DNA of 64,000 nucleotides from Haematococcus lacustris (taxonomy: Eukaryota > Chlorophyta > Chlorophyceae > Chlamydomonadales > Haematococcaceae), in the NCBI GenBank assembly GCA_030144725.1, contig JASKMD010000026.1, forward strand, positions 9,416,616 to 9,480,615, read 5' to 3'. Below, piece by piece: positions 32,284-43,281 of this stretch. Position numbers and translations under genes: made by a program. Each line of letters opens with the position of its first letter. The stretch's first letter is position 1. The notes under the pieces are model-generated. The model did no database searches and was not told where the DNA came from. It worked only from the letters and a program-made list of their open reading frames with translations.

Positions 32284-32434
32284 CAGCCCCCTTGTCCCTC
32301 ACAAGGGCCTCGATTTGATCCGGACCAGTAGTGGCCACTAGCAGCCACTAGCGGCAATATACTGGTGGGCAATAGTGGCCCGACTCAAAAGGTGCTATTG
32401 GGCTGTGTGGAGTAAACCCAGTGCACATGGCACA
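32284..32434 (-). mobile_element. solo Fanzor right end (copy D)
   Basis: Reading the minus strand: GTGCACTGGGTTTACTCCAC, CAGCCCAATAGCACC, TATTGCCGCTAGTGGCTGCT and the terminal GAGGGACAAGGGGGCTG, ending at 32284. It matches copies A-C but has no coding part. The next 20 bases (32283-32264) equal those after copy C. Confidence 0.8.
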
Positions 32435-32921
32435 TCCATGCTTGCGCCTTGCTTGCCAACTTAACGCCATGTGCATGACTCACTCTGATCCGTTCATAGC
32501 TCACACCCCACCAAACTGGGCCTTACTGACAGTGACAATGTCAACCTATGTCGGTGTCAGGGCTGTGCCAGTGGCAGTGCCACTGCAGTATCAAAGCCAA
32601 AAGGCAGGCATGGCATGGCCTTGTCATTGACTGGCTCCGTGCAGCCGTGTAGGTAGGTGCAGCCACAGCGACATGGAGTATGCCAGGTCGGCGTCGAGGC
32701 AGTGGGTCACCCCCGCCATTGGGGCAGTGGGTCACCCCCGCCCCTAATAACATCTTACCGGTCTTTGAGAATTTTACGGCGATTCTTGCGGAGGGCGGTG
32801 CAGCTCATCAACGCGAAGCTAGCGGGCTGCTCGGGCTGATGTGCACCTGTGCCGGGGCGGGCGGGGGTGCTGAGAGATCGGGTCGCGTTGTGCCGGGAAT
32901 AACATGCTCAGTGGAGCTGTG
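32435..32921. other. no recognisable gene
   Basis: Contains a short direct duplication (CAGTGGGTCACCCCCGCC at about 32699-32716 and 32726-32743) and nothing else that I can identify. Confidence 0.4.
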
Positions 32922-33346
32922 GGACCTTTTTCTGAAACATCGCCAAATTCAAAGATTATTTGAACCTTCTTATGAAATTTGCCGGGATTGGGCAGCAGCT
33001 TAGCGACCGCCAACCGCACTACGTGCTACGTCGAAGTGCGCTTCAGACTCGGGGCCACCAAGGAGGCGTTGAGGCGCAGTAGCTTGCGCACACACTTACT
33101 TGTAACTACTTTGATTATCTACGAGGACCCCCGCACGTGGGCACCGAAGGATAAATCGAGTAACTTAAAAAAGTGTGTGCGCAAGCTACTGCGCCTCAAC
33201 GCCTCCTTGGTGGCCCTGAACCTGAAGCGCACTTCGACGAGGCACGTAGTGCGGTTGGCCGTCGCTGAGCTGCTGCCCAATCCCGGCAAATTTCATAAGA
33301 AGGTTCAAACTATCTTTGAATTTGGCGTTGTTTCAGAAAAAGGTCC
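32922..33346. repeat. 425-bp inverted repeat (176-bp arms, 73-bp loop)
   Basis: Arms 32922-33097 and 33171-33346 are reverse complements with about 10 mismatches in 176 positions and no gaps. Arm start GGACCTTTTTCTGAAACA; arm tip GCGCACACACTT. It would fold into one long hairpin. It may be a foldback/MITE-like element or a small-RNA precursor; no protein is encoded. Confidence 0.9.
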
Positions 33347-33424
33347 GTGATCAGCGATCGGTCGCGCTCAGTGGCTCAACCCTTTCAAATTTTCGAACTT
33401 TTGACGGGCGCAGTACCCCCCCTG

Positions 33425-34290
33425 ACGGGCCTATCCGCGAACGGGCTCGTAATTCAAATTTTCTTTGATTTTCTAGTTCGGTAGTGGTTGCGCCAACCGC
33501 CTGCGCCTGCGCCTGCGCCGTTGCCACTACCAACCCATCTGCCGGGCCCTGCTGGATACTGATAGCAGCGACGATGAGCGCCAGCGGCAGCAAGACGATT
33601 CCGACGCTGACGCTGACAGGCTTCGAGGGCAGAATGGCGACTTTCTTCTTTACCTGCAGTTGTACGAACTCGAAGGGAGAGCTGGGTGAGTATGGGGGCT
33701 GCATTTGAAAGTTATCTGTGCCGAGTGAGGACCCTGCTACTTGCTACTTGCGTCTGGAGCACCTGCGCCTGCACCTGCGCCTGCAGAGGCTACGGTGTCT
33801 GCTGTGCGAACGACGGCGCCGCTAGTGTTGACTGCTGCATCTGCTGCGCTTGCATCTGCTGTTTCTGCTGCACCACGACTTGCAGGCACCGCTGCTGGAG
33901 AAGGCGCATCTGCTCCAACGTCAGCGTCGTGGGCTGAATCCCTGTAGCTAATAGGGACGCCGCTGCCAGGGCATTCGCCTCCACCAGCAGCATTCGCCTG
34001 TAGCCGACCACGTGTGAGTGTGTGAAAGAGATTATTTTCAATTTACTCCTTTTTCTCGGCGGGGGAAACCAGGCCGAGAAAAAGCAGAAAATTTGAAAGT
34101 TATCTGTGAGGACCCTAAACGTCGACCATTTGCAGCGCTGAACCACTCCCCGGGCTGTTGTTGTAGCACAATAGAATCCTTCGGGGTCAGACCAGTTAGA
34201 GCTGCAGCCAGTCGTGCGGGCGGCCAAAAAGCGTAGCGGTTGGGGCGAATAATTTGAAAGTTTTTCTCGTCGGTTCGCGGATAGGCCCGT
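33425..34290. mobile_element. 866-bp element bounded by 18-bp perfect inverted repeats
   Basis: ACGGGCCTATCCGCGAAC at 33425-33442 recurs as its exact complement at 34273-34290. Beyond these ends the inner flanks also resemble each other (AATTCAAATTTTC-like and AAACTTTCAAATTATT). Internally ATTTGAAAGTTATCTGTG with GAGGACCCT occurs twice, near 33709 and 34093. On the minus strand a frame at 34227-33790 carries a helical stretch (LLQQRCLQVVVQQKQQMQAQ). No transposase motif seen and no target duplication established. Confidence 0.55.
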
Positions 34291-34892
34291 GTTCTAGTGC
34301 TAGTGCTAGTGCTGATGACATGCTGGAGGGTGTTTGTATGGCGTGTGGCCTGTCCCTGCACCCGAACAGCGTGCAACTCGTGTCGCGTCAAATTCCTTAC
34401 AGTGGTTACTGTGGTCGCTCAGCCAGAAAGGAAGACTAAACCCTGGTGCATAGTTGTTGCCTGATGCCCAGCAGCCACACCAGGTTGACGGTTACAACGG
34501 TGTAAGGCCATCATCGCCACGAGCTCCTACCACTAGCTCAAGCCTGCGCCTGGCGCACAGTCAGTCTGCGCCCGGGGCAGGCCAACACTACTGAGTTTCC
34601 GTGCACAAGCTGACGTGGCAGTCAAGTGTACCCAGGGCTGAGTCACACACTGATACAGACGTCACACAAGGTCACACATCACAGAGCTGGGACGGGCGAG
34701 GTCTCCGGGGGTGAGGCGGCCAAGGCAACCATCAATGCAATCGTCTGAAATCGTCTGCTACCGTAGATACCCTGCCCCTGCCCCCTTGGCTTGGCTCGGC
34801 ATGAACACACTCCCCTCCCTGTTTTTCGCTTTGCATGCGCCGAGGTACCAAGCAACACATGCCACACCTGAGCACAGTCTGGTCTTTTGCCC
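34291..34892. other. no recognisable gene
   Basis: No domain or splice pattern recognised. The right part should include the 3' UTR of the minus-strand gene that ends at 34893. Confidence 0.4.
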
Positions 34893-36816
34893 TCACTGCA
34901 GCTTGGCTGCCTTGCTGCTCTGCTTAGGCGCCGCCTTGCCCTTGCGCACCAGCTTGCGCCATAGCCAGCGCAGCAGGTATGAGCCTGCAGCATGGGACAC
35001 ACAGTCGGCTGACACAGGTTTGCATTGCTAGAGCCAGCTGCTGCTGCTACTGACAACCTGGCCGCACTGACCCTGGCCATGAGACGCCAAGCACGACACA
35101 CGCTGCTGTTGCCGCCGCTGCTGCTGCTGCCGCTGCTGATTGCATTCCTGCCGCTGCCGTCACAGTCGCCACAGCTGCCACTGTGCCCGCTGCCACAGCT
35201 CAAGGTGGTCAGGGGTGGTCAAGGGCCTACCTGGTGCTGACGCTGCAGCAGCTAGTGGCCCCCTAGCGCACACTGCCAGGCTGGGCTGCACCTGGTCCCT
35301 CTCCCCTCCAATCCCTGCCACCCCCTCCCCAGCCGTGTCCCCAGCCCAGGCTGACATCACTACACTGTTGATGACGCCCGACCTGCTTGCATCTACCCCC
35401 CCTACTTGCCCTATTTCAATGCAACAGTGCCCCCACCCCCACCCTGAACTCTGCCCCTGCTCCTGCTCCTGCCCCTGCCCCTGCCCCTGCCCCTGCCCCT
35501 GCCCCTGCCGCTGCCGCTGCCGCTGCCGCTGCCGCTGCCGCTGCCGCTGCCGCTGCCCCTGCCCCTGCCCCTGCCCCTGCCCCTGCCCCTGCCCCTGCCC
35601 CTGCCCCTGCCCCTGCCCCTGCCCCTGCCCCTGCCCCTGCCCCTGCCCCTGCCCCTGCCCCTGTCCCTGCCCCTGCCCCTGCCCCTGCCCTGGCCCCTGG
35701 CCCTGGCCCTGCCCCAACCCCTCCCTCTTGCCCGCCCCCTGCTCCTGCCCTCGCCCCTGGCCCCTCTGTGGGAGGTGAGTCACACCCACCTGACACTGTG
35801 CCTAGACCACTCCAGAAGGCCAGCGTGCGCTGCCTGCTCTGCTGCCGCCACTGCCGCAGCAGCGCCTGCTCCGCTAGGTAGGCCTCTGTGTAGATGGTGC
35901 GCGGCTCCATGGCGCGGGGCTTGCTGCGGGGGGGGTTGCTATAGGGCAGCAGCACCCGCACCTCCTGCACCAGCCCCTGCTGCTCCGGTGGGCCCTCCCC
36001 CCCACTGCCCTCCTCCTCCTCCTCCTCCAGCTGCTGCTGCTGCCAGGGGGGCATATGCGGTTGCAGGAGGGATGGGAAGGCTGCAGCCAGGCCCTGCCGC
36101 CACTCATCAGCGCTGATGCCGTACTGGTCTGCTATCCTCCTGCTCCTGCTCTCCCCTGCTGCTTCTGTCGTGTACCCTGCCCCAGCACCATGCCACCCTC
36201 CTGACACGCCTGATTGCTCACCCGCGGCTGCTGCTGCTGCTGCTGCTGCTTCTGTGCGGGCGGCCCGGTGGTCTTCAATGCTCGTCAGCTTGCTGGAGGC
36301 CAGCAACTCCTCGGGGCTGAGCTGCAGCAGCTGGGCAGGCACCAGGTCTGTGGGCACCTGGTAGTCCTGCAGCCGCTGCTTAGCCTCTAGCCCCTCCACC
36401 GCGGCCACGTGGTTCTCATACTGGTTCATGGCACGGTGGTAGGCTCGCAGCTTCAGCCAGGTCATCTCACGCGGGTCTGTGCCCCGGGCCAGCTGGGTGC
36501 GGTACTCTGCATCCTGCTGATCCTGCGGGTCTGGCTTCCTGTCCATCGCTTCTTGCAGCTCCGCCAGAGCTTCGGCGCCCACATGTTGCATTGTGTCGTA
36601 CACAGGGGGGGGCAGAGGCAGGTCATGGGCAAGGTACTCGCTCAATTCGCCCACGGGGTCCAGGGACGTTTCCGCATCTTGCTCTTCTTTCCACAGTGGC
36701 TTGGGAATGGAGCGGAGAAGGTTTAGCGTATCTTCCGAGTACTCGTACCCAAACTCTTCTTGAATGGAGTCCGTGCTCTCCACCGCCGTATCATCATTTG
36801 CAACATCGTCGTCCAT
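34893..36816 (-). CDS. unrecognised protein, two exons
   Basis: Exon 1 36816-35790 and exon 2 34984-34893 join in phase (TVSG then SYLLRWLW) and give 372 residues. The N-terminus is acidic (MDDDVANDDTAVESTDSIQE), followed by LNLLRSIPKPLWKEEQDAET and a charged, mostly helical region (EMTWLKLRAYHRAMNQYENH). Then comes poly-Ala, QYGISADEWRQGLAAAFPSL, Gln/Glu-rich sequence and MEPRTIYTEAYLAEQALLRQ. The C-terminus is strongly basic (LRWLWRKLVRKGKAAPKQSS). No family is recognised. Composition bias and splice-phase agreement support a real gene. The 805-bp intron holds the hexanucleotide array and might hide a further exon. Divergent from the gene at 37008 with a 191-nt spacer. Confidence 0.65.
35449..35715. 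repeat. hexanucleotide array (CTGCCC)n with a (CTGCCG)n block
   Basis: About 44 hexamers: CTGCCC, then about nine CTGCCG at 35507-35560, then CTGCCC again with a few variants. It lies in the intron of the minus-strand gene; open frames through it are artefacts of the period being a multiple of three. Confidence 0.95.
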
Positions 36817-37007
36817 TCAGATGCTGCGGAGTATTCAGATGGCTTGACAGAGCGACAGAGTGTCACCGGCGCAATGGCAGCAGGCGGTTGTCGGTTAGAT
36901 TCAGAGAGTGCGCGTGAGAGCGACCCCCCTGGTTGACTGAGCGTTGCAAGACTGTCACCTTGACGCCACCCTCTTCGCAAAAAGATCTGGTGTTGTAAGC
37001 TTACCAT
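36817..37007. promoter_or_regulatory. 191-bp divergent intergenic region
   Basis: Separates the start codons of two head-to-head genes and so is a candidate bidirectional promoter. No known motif picked out. Confidence 0.4.
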
Positions 37008-38117
37008 GTGGACATGTGTGTGACAAGCACGAAAATCCTTAGTATATGCAGCTGCCTCGCGTTGCTATTGTTTATGGCGAGGAAGAAGAGACGAACCGGT
37101 GTGGGTGGGCCTAGAGCAGTGCCGGAGGACCCCGACTTCGACATAGTTGACCGCGACGAGGCAGGCCAACCCGACTTGACCGAGGCACAGCGCAAAAGGA
37201 AGGCTTCAGGAGAGGCCCGCGCTGCCCGCAGCAGGGACAATACGTTCCACGCAAGAAAGGCCAAGTTAGCCCACCTCACCGACCACCTCCCGCAAGCGCT
37301 TTGGGACGCCTTCCTTGACAAGGCTGTGCGCCCACGAGTGAAGGCCATCAGCGAGCGATGGGTGATTGGCAGCCTGCTGTTGGGCTTCCTCGTGCGCGAC
37401 TTGTTTACCCTGCACGTAGCCGACCAGCTTGACGCGCAAGGCCAGCCACTGTCATACACAGACACAGACATCCCAGTCTCCGCAGCAGACATCCCGAACC
37501 TGAACTGCAGGAATCTGTTCCTGCAGCTGTGCCGCGGCCTGCCCGGAGACGGCGAGAACACTCAGCCGAGTGCAGCAGTCGCTGCCGTGCTGGCCGCGCA
37601 CCCCGACCTATGTGCCCGCCTCGAAGCTATCCCCCGCCACCTGTCCGACACGAACATGGTGGACCACGTCGGGAAGCAGCTGGAGACAGCTTTTGGGAAC
37701 ATCCTCACGCTTCTCTTTGCTGGCAGGCTGAAGAAGTCAGTGTCCCTGGCTGGGGCAAAGGTCCTGCTGGGCACCAACGAGCACCAGCGCCGATTCGGGG
37801 TGAGGGGGCTGGGTGGTGGGCACCTGCCAGCCTGGTCCAAGCGGCAGTGCACCTACGTGCGCCGTATGGTGTGCGGCTTGGAGGTCACCTGGCTGGTGGG
37901 GGAGGGTGGGGTGGTGGTGACTGCAGCCATGCAGGCTGAGGTGGCTTTGCAGCGGGGCCTGCTGGGGCTGGGGGAGGGTGAGAAGGTGAATGATGACTGG
38001 GTGGAGGATCCAGCAAACCGTGGCCGGCTGCTGCGCCATGCGGTGCACACCACCAGAGAGATGGAGGCAGCCATGGCAGCCTGGCAGCTTGATATGGTGC
38101 CTTGGGAGCTGAGCTGA
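37008..38117 (+). CDS. unrecognised protein, single open frame
   Basis: 369 codons without a stop. The first ATG gives a hydrophobic start (ILSICSCLALLLF); an ATG at 37074 gives a basic start instead (MARKKRRTGVGG), like a nuclear signal. Then DPDFDIVDRDEAGQPDLTEA, KAISERWVIGSLLLGFLVRD, IPNLNCRNLFLQLCRGL, LETAFGNILTLLFAGRLKKS and HTTREMEAAMAAWQLDMVP. A helical stretch before GNILTLLFAGRLKK resembles N-terminal halves of algal Fanzor proteins, but RuvC motifs are absent. The stop codon lies inside the 5' end of a SINE, so the original C-terminus may have been replaced. Function unknown. Confidence 0.6.
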   Translation: MDMCVTSTKILSICSCLALLLFMARKKRRTGVGGPRAVPEDPDFDIVDRDEAGQPDLTEAQRKRKASGEARAARSRDNTFHARKAKLAHLTDHLPQALWDAFLDKAVRPRVKAISERWVIGSLLLGFLVRDLFTLHVADQLDAQGQPLSYTDTDIPVSAADIPNLNCRNLFLQLCRGLPGDGENTQPSAAVAAVLAAHPDLCARLEAIPRHLSDTNMVDHVGKQLETAFGNILTLLFAGRLKKSVSLAGAKVLLGTNEHQRRFGVRGLGGGHLPAWSKRQCTYVRRMVCGLEVTWLVGEGGVVVTAAMQAEVALQRGLLGLGEGEKVNDDWVEDPANRGRLLRHAVHTTREMEAAMAAWQLDMVPWELS

Positions 38118-38232
38118 AGTGCGCATTAGGCACACTGTCGGTAGCCTTTACAATGATGAGCTCGCAGCCTGGTTCGATTCCAACTCTTGCTTTATTTTGG
38201 TGTAGCATGAGGGCTGTGGGGTTCAGGAGTTG
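38108..38232 (+). mobile_element. tRNA-derived SINE, copy 2
   Basis: The same 125-bp unit as at 28969, with the B box GGTTCGATTCC at 38170-38180. Its first bases provide the TGA that ends the upstream open frame. High identity between the two copies suggests recent spread. Confidence 0.75.
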
Positions 38233-38422
38233 ACGGTTAGATGGAGTTTTTGAAGTTTTCATAGCACTTGTCGGCGGCTGCATCTGCACACACTGCTGCC
38301 ATCACAGGATCCTGTTGAAGTGAGCCGCCAGTGCGGATGGCAAGCTCTGGCGAGCTCCGACTAGCTTGGTATGCTCAAAAACTGATCGGTGCAAGGCAGC
38401 GAATCGCCAGTACCCGTGCGCA

Positions 38423-38768
38423 ATGAGCCGGCACAAACACCCTGCCGCATCTGCGCCGACAGAAGTGAGGTAAGCCTTTGTCCAGATCTGGGGACGTGGT
38501 GTACGTGGGGCTTTTTATTCACTTTTCGCTTCATTTGCTACTGCTTCTGATCCTTGTTGCCGAAGCCATGGATGGCAAACACAACCGACGACGGCGTCGA
38601 CGCTGGCTAGCAACGAGGAAATGCGTATCAAAGCTGGAAAACGTTGGTCATGACATGACATCGCTGCACTCCCGGAGCTTCTTCCTCCGCGTGAGAAGGA
38701 TGAAGCAGGTGAGAGATGTCTTTGTCTTGGATGTGGCTTACCACGCCAGCCAAAAAGCAGCTCACTAG
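38423..38768 (+). CDS. possible exons of an unrecognised gene
   Basis: An ATG at 38423 opens MSRHKHPAASAPTEV and reaches a good donor (GAG|GTAAGC) at 38469. Further on, KCVSKLENVGHDMTSLHSRS ends at ATGAAGCAG|GTGAGA (about 38709). These splice-like boundaries suggest a small gene, but the intervening acceptor and phase are not resolved and no family is recognised. Confidence 0.25.
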
Positions 38769-38769
38769 C

Positions 38770-40120
38770 TCTTGCCTGCGTGCTTTCTGCAGCCCCACCT
38801 AGTGGTCACCACTGCCTAGGGTGCTGCAGGTGTGTCAGTGTGCACAGGGCATGGGCTGCCTCTGCAGAGGGTGCACCCGCTCTCCAAAGCGCACACCTCT
38901 TTCACGGGCTGCCCACATAGGTACTGCAAGCCATGCAAGCATGCTCAAGGCACTGCCAGTTGCGTTGCAGAACGGGCATGGCAGCATGACATCTGGCAGA
39001 TGTAAATGTGTTGGGCACCTGTAGAGGAGCTATGACATGGTGGGGGGCAAAGCATGGCTAGGACGACCCTTGACTGCACCTGGAGAATCTCACACTCTCA
39101 TAGCCCTTGCCTGCTTAGCTGCTGCACATGTCTCTGTTGTTGCAAAAGCACATGCCAACTGCCTGCCGGGCATAACCCTGGTCAGGCTGCTTTGCCGAGG
39201 GCGCATGTGCTGCTTCCAGCCGCACCCTTCTTCTCAAGCAGCCCATAGCACCAGCATGGCCCCGTCTGCCCTGCATGCCCAGCGCCCTGGCTAGCAGGAT
39301 GTGGGCCATAGCACATACAACCTGCAATGAATCCTGGCTTGGTCTGCAGCCCTTCAATCACCACCAGCCGTCATCCCCAGCTTCAGGCATGATGCATGCG
39401 CTGCTACTGCGAAGTAGTGGCTCTACAGCTGCTTAGGGCTGGGAGGATTAATGCCTACCGTGCCAAAGTTCAGGGCCATGCACCTTTTCAGACGCATGGC
39501 TGTGCATGCAGGGCCCAAGACAATGCCAAAATGGTGGGATGGGAATGGAGGGAGCCACGTCGAGACATCGGTGGAAATGGAGTAATGAGGGGCGCTAGAC
39601 TAGGCACTGGGAGGCTGCGTGGCTGGAGAGACAGAAGACGTTGCGCTAGGGACGGGGTCTGGCATTGCCAGCAGTGTAAATCAAGGATTGGAAGGCACCC
39701 CAGAGAACATGTCTACCTCGAGGTCTCGCGACATGTCACCAGCCCAGCCTCAAGGTCTCAATGCGACCCTCGTTGCTCAAACTCTCGGTGCCTCTGCCTG
39801 CGGTTGAACCGTCAGTTTCCAGTCAGTGCAACTCCATGGCGGGGATTGGACCATGGGCTGAGTAGAGACGGCAGCCATCATCCGCGCATCTGACTCAACC
39901 ACAAGAGGGCGGGCAAGATCAAGCACTGCGGCAAGGTGGCCAAAGCTGCCATAATAGGGGCGGCACCGGGGGGTGATTTTGCTTGCGCTGACTACGGCTA
40001 AGGCGTAGAGGTGGCTGGCTGCGGGGGAAGGAGGGGGTGGGTGGGGTGCAGTGTGCTGAAGCGGCACAAGAGAGCGCGACATCGAGCATCAGATTAGGAT
40101 GGCGCAGGCAACTCCTGAAC
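38770..40120. other. no recognisable gene
   Basis: About 1.35 kb with short frames on both strands, none protein-like to my eye, and no clear repeat. Confidence 0.4.
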
Positions 40121-42428
40121 TCAGGCGTTCCCAACTACCTGGAAACCACCCCCTTGTGATAGGAAGCCCGTATTTCCGCAGCCACTCAGTCATACATATA
40201 TGTAAACAGTGCTTTGAACAGAGGAGACTCGTATCCACGAGATGGCAGACGCAGCAAAAACTATCTCGCTCTTAGCGGTGCTCAGTGCCTGCCCAAAGAT
40301 CGACATTTGAATTTAGACGATTTCGCCCCATGCGAGGCGCGCCGCACTGACACGCTTCGCCACACTGTTGTGAGTAGCACCTGCAACGCGCAGCAGCAGT
40401 CGAACATGTTTTGCTTTTGGCATGTGGACGCGACGACGGCAGTCGTGACGACTGGATACCACTATTAGCTTTTGGAGCTGATGCTGGCGCATTACCGGCT
40501 GCTCTACTACGCTTAACAAGGTGCTAGGTGCAGTACGTGGTGTTGTCTCACCTTGCTTTGCTGCCCTCGACTTGTTAGCTGCAGGTGCCTCACGCTTACG
40601 TGCGACAACACCACCATATTCACCCATGTTCACAGCTGCACTGTCTGCTGTGATGCTGGCGATGCAGGCACTGTCGAGGCCGTGGAGGAGCAGCTCCTGC
40701 ATTATGACCTGGACATGAGCTTCTGCCGTGCCAATAGGCAAGGGGATGATAGCCAACAGGTGAGTCGGCCTGCCCCAGCTGCAGCCTCAGCCCCAGCCCC
40801 ATCTGCTGCCCCATCTGCTGCCCCAGCCCCAGCCCCAGCCCCAGCCCCAGCCCCAGCCCCAGCCCCAGCCCCAGCCCCAGCCCCAGCCCCAGCCCCAGCC
40901 CCAGCCCCAGCCCCAGCCCCAGCCCCAGCCCCAGCCCCAGCCCCAGCCCCAGCCCCAGCCCCAGCCCCAGCCCCAGCCCCAGCCCCAGCCCCAGCCCCAG
41001 CCCCAGCCCCAGCCCCAGCCCCAGCCCCAGCCCCAGCCCCAGCCCCAGCCCCAGCCCCAGCCCCAGCCCCAGCCCCAGCCCCAGCCCCAGCCCCAGCCCC
41101 AGCCCCAGCCCCAGCCCCAGCCCCAGCCCCAGCCCCAGCCCCAGCCCCAGCCCCAGCCCCAGCCCCAGCCCCAGCCCCAGCCCCAGCCCCAGCCCCAGCC
41201 CCAGCCCCAGCCCCAGCCCCAGCCCCAGCCCCAGCCCCAGCCCCAGCCCCAACCCCAGCCCCAGCCCCAGCCCCAGCCCCAGCCCCAGCCCCAGCCCCAG
41301 CCCCAGCCCCAGCCCCAGCCCCAGCTCCAGCTCCAGCTCCAGCTCCAGCTCCAGCTCCAGCTCCAGCCCCAGCCCCACCTGACCCTGGAGGCGGCGTCGA
41401 GCAGCCCGTAGGGAGTGATTGGTAGCTGCCGCTCTGAATGCCACTTGCTGCAAAGCCGTATGCTCATCCTGCAGGCGTTGGTGTGCTGCATGCAGGTCGT
41501 CTAGGTCGCCCTGCAACCCATCCACGGTGCCCATCAGGGACTGCTCCACATCCCGCAGCCGCTGCACCTCAGCCTCCAGGTCACGGTTTGTCGCTTGTGC
41601 CCTACTGGCTGCAGCCTTGATGTTGTTAGGGCAATGCCGATTGCCAGCCCTTGGCGAGTTGTTTAGTGCATTGAGCTGGGCACTATGCGGCTTGCTTAAT
41701 CTCTTCTTCATGGCTAGGGAATGCGAGGGGGTGGGTGAGTAGCTGAGCAGGGCTACGGGTGAAGGAGAGGTAGGGGGGAGATGGGTGAAGGAGAGGTAGG
41801 GGAGAGGTAGGAGGCGAGGAGAAGGAGAGGTAGGGGGGAGGAGGCTGATGGCAGGCTGTGCTGCTGGGAGGAGGGGCTACTGAGAGCTGGGCGGGGTAGA
41901 CGAGGTTGGGAGATGGTGGGTTAGGTTGTGTTGGTGGGTAAGCCAAGCTCAGTCGGCTCCTCGTGCACCTGTAGCCATCAGCAGTAAGGGGTCAATCTTG
42001 TCATATACAGACCCAATGATTGAGTTGCATAGTGCCACGGACGCGTTATTGAGTATGCTACAAATAATCCGAGTGAGGTCGGGATGTTTGTTCAATGGTG
42101 CAAGACATAAAGCGGATAACAGCTGTAGGGGGTGACTAGTCCCTACTGGGCCGCCCACCATTACAGCGATATAGCGTTGCCACACTTGGATTTGGGTTTC
42201 TTCACATCCTCGCCAAGCGGCCTACACCATCAGGAAGCTCGCGCAGCCATGTTTGCCGGACTTTGGTGGTGTGCGCCACCGACATGTCGTGCGTCGCTAA
42301 CGGATAGCCAAGGACGTAGCTTACCAGTGTAGCTAACCACGCTCTGCGATTGGGACACATCCGGGGTCACATGTGGCTGCCCGCATCGAATAACTCCGAT
42401 GGCAATTCCAGTCTTACATTAAACGCGC
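40121..42428 (-). mobile_element. repeat element, copy 2, with a hexanucleotide array inside
   Basis: Same left (TCAGGCGTTCCCAACTACCT) and right (TACATTAAACGCGC) ends as 15248-17084, with long matching blocks at both sides. On the minus strand a start at 41711 (MKKRLSKPHSAQLNALNNSP) leads into a coiled coil (EVQRLRDVEQSLMGTVDGLQ, DLDDLHAAHQRLQDEHTALQ). Nearer the left end, HVQVIMQELLLHGLDSACIA and SITADSAAVNMGEYGG resemble the second-Asp region of hAT-like transposases. A (CCCCAG)n array interrupts the interior. No complete transposase, so it is non-autonomous or degenerate. Confidence 0.6.
40790..41375. repeat. hexanucleotide array (CCCCAG)n/(CTCCAG)n
   Basis: Roughly 97 hexamers, almost all CCCCAG; the last nine or so are CTCCAG. 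Copy 1 of the host element lacks it, so it expanded after the two copies separated. Confidence 0.97.
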
Positions 42429-43281
42429 ATTGTAACGTGCAGCCTCATAAAGGCGACGTTGGACCGTTTGAACCATGTGTAACACTGAGCCGGCCGCGAG
42501 GGCACTCGAGCCGCGGGCACTGTAACAGTCGGCCACAAGGCACCACCGTGAGAAGGCTAGGGCTTAGAACGGGCCCCCCTGGAATCGAACCAGTTGTGCC
42601 ATCTCACACTGCCATCTCACGCGTGTGACCGGTATCCTGCAGCTGCCTCGGGTTAACCGCGACAGCCCAGACGACACTAAGGGACTACGCAGAGCGCGCC
42701 CTTACATGGCTCTAGTGCCTCGTCGTGGTCCAAAATGCCATTGTCGGGGTCCTCCGCCACTGGCTTAGGCACGGTTCGTCTTTTTTCAGCCATAGAAAAC
42801 ACCAACGTGAAGCCATCACAAATACTAGGAATTGTTAGAATATTTTGTTTGCATTAACAAAATAACAATCGTCGCGGCCGCTATTATTATACTATGGTTC
42901 AGCCTAGCAAGGCGCATTTGTTTGTTTGCAATTGTCGCATTCTGCAGCATTTTGCATTCACAGTCACACGTGGTATTACAACTGTACCGCAGCAAGGTTT
43001 ATGCTTGGTCATGTACTACTGGGCAGCTACATGCGCAACATAACAACTTTTTTTGCAGTGCACTGAACAAATCACCAGTACGGCTGTCATATGCTGTCCT
43101 GCGTTGAGGCACGCACAGCCCAGGCGATGTACCCTTGCTGTCTAGATACTGCAAACAATCTCCAACCCGGCTCCTGCACCTGCACCTGCTCTCTGCTTGT
43201 CGTAAATCATGTCCTTGCCCTGCACATTTTTACTGCGGGGCATGCAGCAGGAGGTCCCGCACCTCACGGCATTAGCATTAG
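42429..43281. other. no gene; NDUFAF7 3' flank
   Basis: Near 42583-42594 the minus strand reads GGTTCGATTCCA, a polymerase III B box with a T-arm-like stem, but no acceptor stem or A box fits around it. TTACA at 42972-42976 is a minus-strand TGTAA about 305 nt past the NDUFAF7 stop. Nothing else recognised. Confidence 0.4.

Noticed and set aside
42560..42640. tRNA gene on the minus strand
   Set aside because: A B box and T-arm are present, but I could not build an acceptor stem, D-arm or anticodon stem around them.
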